From Fratercula arctica (taxonomy: Eukaryota > Chordata > Aves > Charadriiformes > Alcidae): 64,000 nt of DNA. Below are positions 58,401 to 64,000 of the stretch, piece by piece. How positions within the stretch are numbered: position 1 is the first letter of the stretch; every line of letters starts with the position of its first letter. The stretch lies in contig CANTUZ010000011.1 of the NCBI GenBank assembly GCA_947846985.1, forward strand, positions 26,103,089 through 26,167,088, given 5' to 3'. A program made the translations under genes and the position numbers. The notes under the pieces are model-generated. The model did not search any database. It was not told the DNA's origin and was given only the letters and a program-made list of their open reading frames with translations.

Positions 58401-60570
58401 TTCCTTTTTTTCCATTTTTTTTTTCCTTTGAATAACAGGATGCAGTATAAGGCAGCCCAAAGAAAATTACAGTGCTCTCCTCCTTATTTTATAGCCCCTG
58501 TCATGTTGGTCTGGAAATACATTAGGGCTTCAGTTGGAATGTCCACCTTGCATTCACCTCTGGTCTTTTCTCTTGCAAACCTGTCATTTGTTCTGACCCA
58601 GTGTGTCAACCACTCAACTTGGAGGAAGTTGCATGTTTTGATTTAGTGACTCTGGCCAGAGCAAATTTGGTACTGTCTGCCATGATAGAACTCATAGGAT
58701 TGCTCAATCTCTAGTTTATTCTTTCCTTCCTCCCGCTGTAAGTGTGACCCTTAATAAGTTAATACTCAACAGCTTTGTATTTCTAACGATGTAGGTCTCT
58801 ATAGTGTAACAATGCTGTGTCAGTCTATTTCAGTCATGACTTCTGTTTTTTATACTGTCAGCTCTACAGCTCAGTTTTGTGTTTTGTCCCTGATCCACTG
58901 TGTTGCTTTTTTGATTGAAAAAACAAAAGTGATGATTCCCAGGCATCTACCATATATCCATTCAGCTGCTCTGATAATGCGACTTTTATTCTGGGAATTA
59001 TTCTGGAGTAGCTGAACTAAAGAAACCAACTAATTGTGTACAAACTGCGAATCTGGCATAAAGGTTAGGTGCACAATTGCCTCCTGTAGTCTCTGTGAAG
59101 ACTGCTGTTTCGTTTTAGAAATACGCAGACTGTGCTAGATTGCTCAGTGAGGCTGTGCAGGCAACACTGAGAGCAAAAGCTAGCACGCTGTATCTGATGA
59201 CAACATGCAAGTAGAGGGACAAGTCTGTCATCAGTCTATATTGGAGACTTCCCCTGGTAATGTTTTTATTGATTAAAAGGGCCCATAAAATCTAATACTT
59301 CTTGTTAGAATCAAGCGTATTTAACAAGTCTGTTAAGTCTTTTATCATAATAGTAGCTGTATGGTATATTCATAAGGAGATCTGTAGTCAAACAAGGGAT
59401 GCTGAATTGGAGATCTGGATTGTAGTGACTGGGACTTTTTGTGCTGGTGCCAATTTTATTGTGCATCTGTCCTATTTATTCAAATATACTGGCCCAACAA
59501 GTCACTGTCGGGGTTATTCTTCCTCATGCCACTGCCTTCCGTGTATTATTTGTTCTGAAAGACTTGAATTTGGATTGTGCTACTGCCCAGCTACAAATAC
59601 TAGTGGTTTGTCTTTTCAGACTTCCATTATTGCTCTGGAAGTCCTTCAGATAAGGCTGTGGGCCAGAGCTTGAAGAAAAGCTGTAGGAGCCAGCTGTACT
59701 GAGAACATCCAGCTGAACATCTGGCCTGTGGTGGCTGCTATGATGGGACAAAATTGGCCTGGTGGGAAGCTGATCTTTTTAGTTCTGTATCTGTATAAGA
59801 ACACAGTAGGGGGCAGATGCAGGAAAAGTGGATATATCAAAGTGGCATGAACCAAACCTTTTGTAGGGCATTAAGGACCTGAACTTCTTCCATATAGTCA
59901 CACAAGTGCAATTGTTACAAGGTGCAGGCAAAAACTGAAGGCTCAAGTGATGCATTAATTGAAGACTGTGCTCTGCCTCAAATATTACATTTCCCTCTCT
60001 GTGCTCCATGGCAGGCAAATAATGGGTATGTTTTCACTATGTCTTCAGAAGCAGAGAAGATAAATTTGTGGTAACCAAGAAGATACTTTCTTTCCATATT
60101 TACATGTTGCTTCCAGGAGTTTATTGGTATTCATCCTTCATCCAATGAGAAAGTAATGTTTTTCTTGGAAACTTATGAGGATGTTAATATTGTGTACTGA
60201 ACTGGATACACTGCGGAGGGTGTCCATTTTCTCTGGGAAAGACTTGACTGCTCCAGCATGCCATTTCATGCTCTTTCTGCACCAAAGAGAGAGATTGTTT
60301 TAAAACTCCATTGAATGTAGATGTGACAGTTGAAGTGGCTTAGCTTGAAGTTCTTAACTTTCTAGGTGTTTTTTTGCTAAACTCTGTATAATCTTGATTA
60401 AGTTTTCTTTCCTACCCCTTTACTTGGCTTTTTGAAGTTAAAGCACTTTTCATCAGGTTCTTCCTGGTTGCAGTGTACTTAATGGATAGGTTGCAACTAG
60501 GAACAGCTGGACAAGATCTAAGCAAAGCTTGTCAGGAAACTTATGAAAATCTTCAACCTTGTTGTATAAA
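55441..60570 (+). other. T- and G-skewed stretch, possible plus-strand transcription
   Basis: Over about 5 kb most lines of the plus strand have more T than A and more G than C (for example 55441-55680 and 56221-56340). Vertebrate introns carry this bias on the coding strand as a transcription-coupled effect. No coding exon is recognised, so this could be intron of a gene outside the window or of a noncoding transcript. The count was made by eye on sample lines. Confidence 0.3.
58439..58737 (+). other. exon-like segment, about 299 nt
   Basis: The acceptor is excellent: about 45 bases of almost pure pyrimidine (58390-58430) then GAATAACAG at 58438. The first strong donor downstream is CGCT|GTAAGTGTG at 58738. 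No frame is open across it; the best frame (58428-58646) has an ATG at 58440 and 69 codons of mixed hydrophobic sequence without a known family. If used, it is more likely a noncoding or terminal exon. It lies within the T/G-skewed stretch, on the agreeing strand. Confidence 0.25.
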
Positions 60571-60571
60571 T

Positions 60572-60622
60572 TAAAACAACAACAAAACCAAGCAAACCAA
60601 AACCAACCAACCAACCAAAAAA
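60572..60622. repeat. AAC / AACC simple repeat
   Basis: About 50 bases of A and C, starting with AAC units and ending in AACC units (AACCAACCAACCAACC). A decayed microsatellite. Confidence 0.9.
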
Positions 60623-62842
60623 GCTCACAACCCCTAGACCTTTCCTTCAGCCTTACTTAAGGAGGCATCTCATTGCATATCCCTCTCTGTGTCATAGCAT
60701 CCACTAGTGGTTGTAGCATTTAAAAACTTTATTTTCAAATTGTAGAGAAAAGAAAGTATGAAGGAAAGAGGCAAGCATTTTTCTTTGTAGTCTCATCACA
60801 TTCCAAGATGATATCTGCCTTTTCTCCCCCCCTCCTGTGTAGTAAAACTTTCATGACTGTTTTTTAGGTACTAACTATTGGTTTAGAGAAGTTCTCACAG
60901 GATATTATATTCCTGAAATATATATTTTTATCCATATCTATATAACAAAATTAATTTTTCAAATGTTTGGATGTTCATCTTATCAGAGAACTGCTTGAAA
61001 TAAAAGGAATAAAAGATTCAAGCTTAAGATACAGAACACTTTTTGTAGAATATGGCACAAAGAAGGATATTAATGTTTGAAGTGATTTTAGCTTTCCTGC
61101 ACTCTTTGTGTGTCTTTAGCATTCTCTGCTCTCTCTAATCTCACTGTATCACTCAGTGCTTTTAATCTTAATTCTTTGTGCTGCACTTTGAGCATCAAAA
61201 AGCACATTCGATACCCAAAAAACCTTCACTCTCAGACGTTAGCTCTTCAACAGAATAGTTTTGATACATGGATACAGAACAAGAATAAAGAAGTGCAAAC
61301 AGTGTAAAGAAAGTCAGGAGTGAAGAGAGAAGAAAGAGGCTCTAATGAGAAAGATGGTGAAGGTACAGTGACTGCATTGTAAGAAAAAGATAAAAGTCCA
61401 TGTAACACATTGAAGTAACACTGTATTTGTTATTCTAAGAAACTCATGCAGCATCTAGTGGCAAGCAGTGGTCCTGGAGCTCTCCTAGGCCCACCCAAAG
61501 GATTTCGATTCTATCTCAACTCCCAGCTAAGGAAGCAAAAGACTTGCTCAGGCTTGAGCAAAAATATGAAAAGTATGAACATTGCCTTCCATGATCTGAT
61601 GTGAGGCTGAAGAAAACTCTGCATCTAAACTTGACTGCAGCTCTGGTCTTTGTCAGAGCTTTGCTCTGGAATGATGGCCAATGACTTAAGTTACCTTTGA
61701 GTTCCCTTGATCTGCTTCCTCTCTAACTTAAATTTGAATACTTTTATATCCTTTGTCTAATGTACAGCTCCCTGTAACAGAGAGAGTCCCTCAGCATTAG
61801 GAGAGCAGCTAGTCTTTGAATACCTTCCCTTGTAGTTTCTGAGGTAGACCTGTGTTGCTATGCTCTAGAGATTTTTCCTTAAAATAACACCCTAAACCAG
61901 CTTTGTCATCTGTGAGACTGTTAGCATTTTGATAACTGTGTGCAGCACAGCTGTGAAAAGGTGTCTGATTGCAAGCCTTGTGTGAAATGTGAGGCTGAGT
62001 CATATACCTCCAGACCGCGATAATGGCTGTGTGAGTCTTGCCTCACATTTGAGTGTTCAAACATAAGCACTTCTTTTGCTAATTTAATAACTGAAACACA
62101 GTGGGTAGTCTCTCTCAGATTTTTTTACCTTTAAGAGACAAGGCATCTCTCTTGCAAATAATCTTTTATAAAGGATGAGCCTGAAATTAAGAGCTTAAGA
62201 AACTTTTAGGAACCTAATTACCATCCACAGACAAGGTGTATCATCTGGATTATAAAGCTGATCATGCTAGTGCCACAAGAAGAAAATATGAATTATCTGA
62301 GAGAACTATAGTTTTTAATGGTACTTTTTATCACCTGGAAGGGTCATTAAAGAAGCCTTACAAAAGTCATAAAAACTGTAAAAACCATTCCAGGAGACTT
62401 TACTTTTTAAAATTGAAAAAGGGAGCAAGACATGGAGAAAAGTCTAGTGAAGCTTTCTCTTTGTCTGAGCTTGCTGTCTGCAGGTGAATGTTTTACTGGG
62501 TTCATTTCACTTTTAATTCTTAATCTATATTCAAGTCTAAGTGTAATAGCAAGGGGAAAAGAGGGGAGTAATGGAAGATATATCTTCTGACAAAACACCA
62601 CTAAGTGTGGTGTTTCCCCCCACCCCCCAACCTGGAGTGAGAATTTGTCCATAAACTAAAGGAGCTTCTAAACCTTTCTATTAAAGTTGATGCCAGACTT
62701 CTCTTGCCAGGAAATATAATTATACTAAGAAGGTATTGTAATAATATACACGTACATTAGAGAAATAGCAGAGAAAGCAAAAAGAACAGAGGAACTTTGC
62801 CTCCTCCAGAAAAAAGAATGAACCTAAATTAAGGAACTACTT
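60623..62842. other. unique noncoding DNA, no gene seen
   Basis: No repeat or gene is recognised. An 83-codon plus frame at 62236-62487 (YHLDYKADHASATRRKYEL near its start) reads like protein, but has no paired splice sites and no family match. Confidence 0.6.
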
Positions 62843-62882
62843 AAAAAAAAAAAAAAAAAAAAAAAAAAATGGGGGGGGGGGG
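62843..62882. repeat. A27-T-G12 homopurine tract
   Basis: Twenty-seven A, one T, then twelve G bases on the plus strand. It is a mirror-type arrangement of the T46C10 tract at 15419-15474 (A then G on the purine strand, there in reverse order). Long purine runs can form triplex or G-rich folded structures and are prone to sequencing error. Confidence 0.9.
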
Positions 62883-64000
62883 CAGTTGGTTGACTCTCGG
62901 AATCAGGGTGTTCCCTAGAGAGGGATTTCTTGCAGCAGGAAGGTTAGAACACCAGATGCAGAAGGCAAGTGAGTCACAGCAGGAGACACAAACATTACTT
63001 CAGAAGGGATTTGATCATGGTGACTGCAGCGTGAAATGCTGAGTGCCTGCAACTCCTGGTAATTTCAGTGGCAGCTGAAGGTACTTGGTGAGGCTTTCCA
63101 AAAATGCTAAGCATCATTCAAGGAGAGCAGTATGCTTTCAATAGGCTTTGGATTAGACTGAAAGCGTTAGGTGAGATGCTAAGAGTCTTTACTTTGAAAA
63201 GGTAATATATGGAGTTGAGTGGTTTTAATGTGTAATGCTTGGTGGTATGTGCATGTTTGAACACCTTGACACCCTAAAAGTTAACACTACTTGCTCTTCT
63301 CAAGTGTAGAAAATAGAATGTTCTTGATTGAGTATCATCTTTCTGTTATTGAGACTGTTAGAAATGCATGATGTAGGTTTTGTAATGAAATTATGCCCAA
63401 TGATACCCTCAGAGGTTTGAGTACAGTAAGGTAGAAATATTATACAGAATGAAATTATTCTATAAAGTCATCCAGGAGTTGCTTCTTTTCTAAACATTCT
63501 GCTGTAATATGCAACAGTTTTTGTAGATGAGAATTCAGTTAGCCAGGGTTTTTCTAAATTTATCAACGCTTGAAGTCAACCCAAATCTAAGTTCTCGGAC
63601 TTCATGCATTTTTAGTTAGCTCTACTATATGGTTAACAATAGTGAGAATTGGGGATGGTGTTGGAACTTTGTATTTTTAACTATAATGTTAATGATTTTG
63701 TGCAAATACCTGATAATTTTACAAAATTATCTAGCAAAAGACAAGCATGTAGATATTCTAATTCAGAAAGCCAAGAAAGACTGGTTCTACCATTTATGTT
63801 GATTCGTCAAGGGGAATTATCAACTTGAATCTCAATCCACTGAAAAACTCTAGGTGTTTTCAGATATTAACAAAACTTTCTGAGAAATAGGGCACTGTTT
63901 ATGTGTTAAAGGAATTTTCACATCGTTCTTGCTTTTATTAATATTTTTACCTGCTGATCATCAAAATATGACACTTCAGGAAAGATTATCCTGCTGAAAC
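62883..64000. other. unique noncoding DNA, nothing seen
   Basis: AT-rich unique sequence to the window end. No gene, RNA or repeat family is recognised and no long frame is present. Confidence 0.7.

Noticed and set aside
59302..59673. 123-codon frame, Cys- and Ile-rich
   Set aside because: A second frame overlaps it on the same strand and a third on the other. The hydrophobic composition follows from T-rich DNA.
1..64000. tRNA, rRNA, snRNA, known microRNA, mitochondrial insert, CRISPR or telomeric repeats
   Set aside because: I read through both strands for characteristic cores (for example tRNA B-box, known microRNA seeds, TTAGGG arrays, regularly spaced repeats) and found none that hold up.

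Overview
The window looks like avian nuclear DNA, most likely from a neoavian bird. The evidence is five copies of the CR1 LINE, some ending in the ATTCTATG-type tail typical of CR1, plus a 539-bp solo LTR of a type common in bird genomes, flanked by a perfect 5-bp target-site duplication. The repeat load is low and there are no SINEs or long satellites. No operon, rRNA, tRNA, CRISPR array or prokaryotic feature is present. I found no protein-coding gene I can support: the open reading frames are short, unrelated to families I recognise, and overlap each other on both strands as expected by chance. The only reading frames with recognisable ancestry are broken CR1 ORF2 tails.

Layout. 1-10.1 kb: unique DNA with a trinucleotide microsatellite (1638-1682), the solo LTR (1866-2404, minus strand) and a perfect 11-bp-arm palindrome (7224-7252). 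10.1-15.6 kb: the most eventful stretch. It holds a 784-bp CR1 (minus), a GC-rich block, a 10-bp-arm palindrome made of two facing ACAAAG/CTTTGT sites (12740-12762), a second CR1 (minus) whose broken end joins a 220-bp AT-rich block, then a CpG- and G-quadruplex-rich block and a T46C10 tract. 15.6-27.3 kb: unique DNA with two plus-strand CR1s and a striking 200-bp inverted repeat with 72-bp arms (23457-23656). 27.3-40.2 kb: AT-rich, homeodomain-site-rich stretches that could be conserved noncoding elements, a strongly G-skewed block (35.1-35.9 kb), a second CpG-rich island (36.7-37.0 kb) and an exon-like segment with a near-consensus donor (38195-38593). 40.2-64 kb: one well-preserved CR1 and then 23 kb almost free of recognisable repeats, with exon-like segments at 43.4 and 58.4 kb, a fused acceptor/donor site of recursive-splice type at 49.8 kb, and T>A, G>C skew on the plus strand from about 55.4 to 60.5 kb.

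Interpretation (inference): this is an intergenic or long-intron region, possibly a regulatory landscape around a developmental gene. The candidate splice sites and base skew, if real, favour transcription of the plus strand in the right-hand half. No previously undescribed system is demonstrated here. The most unusual structural signal is the inverted repeat at 23.5 kb.
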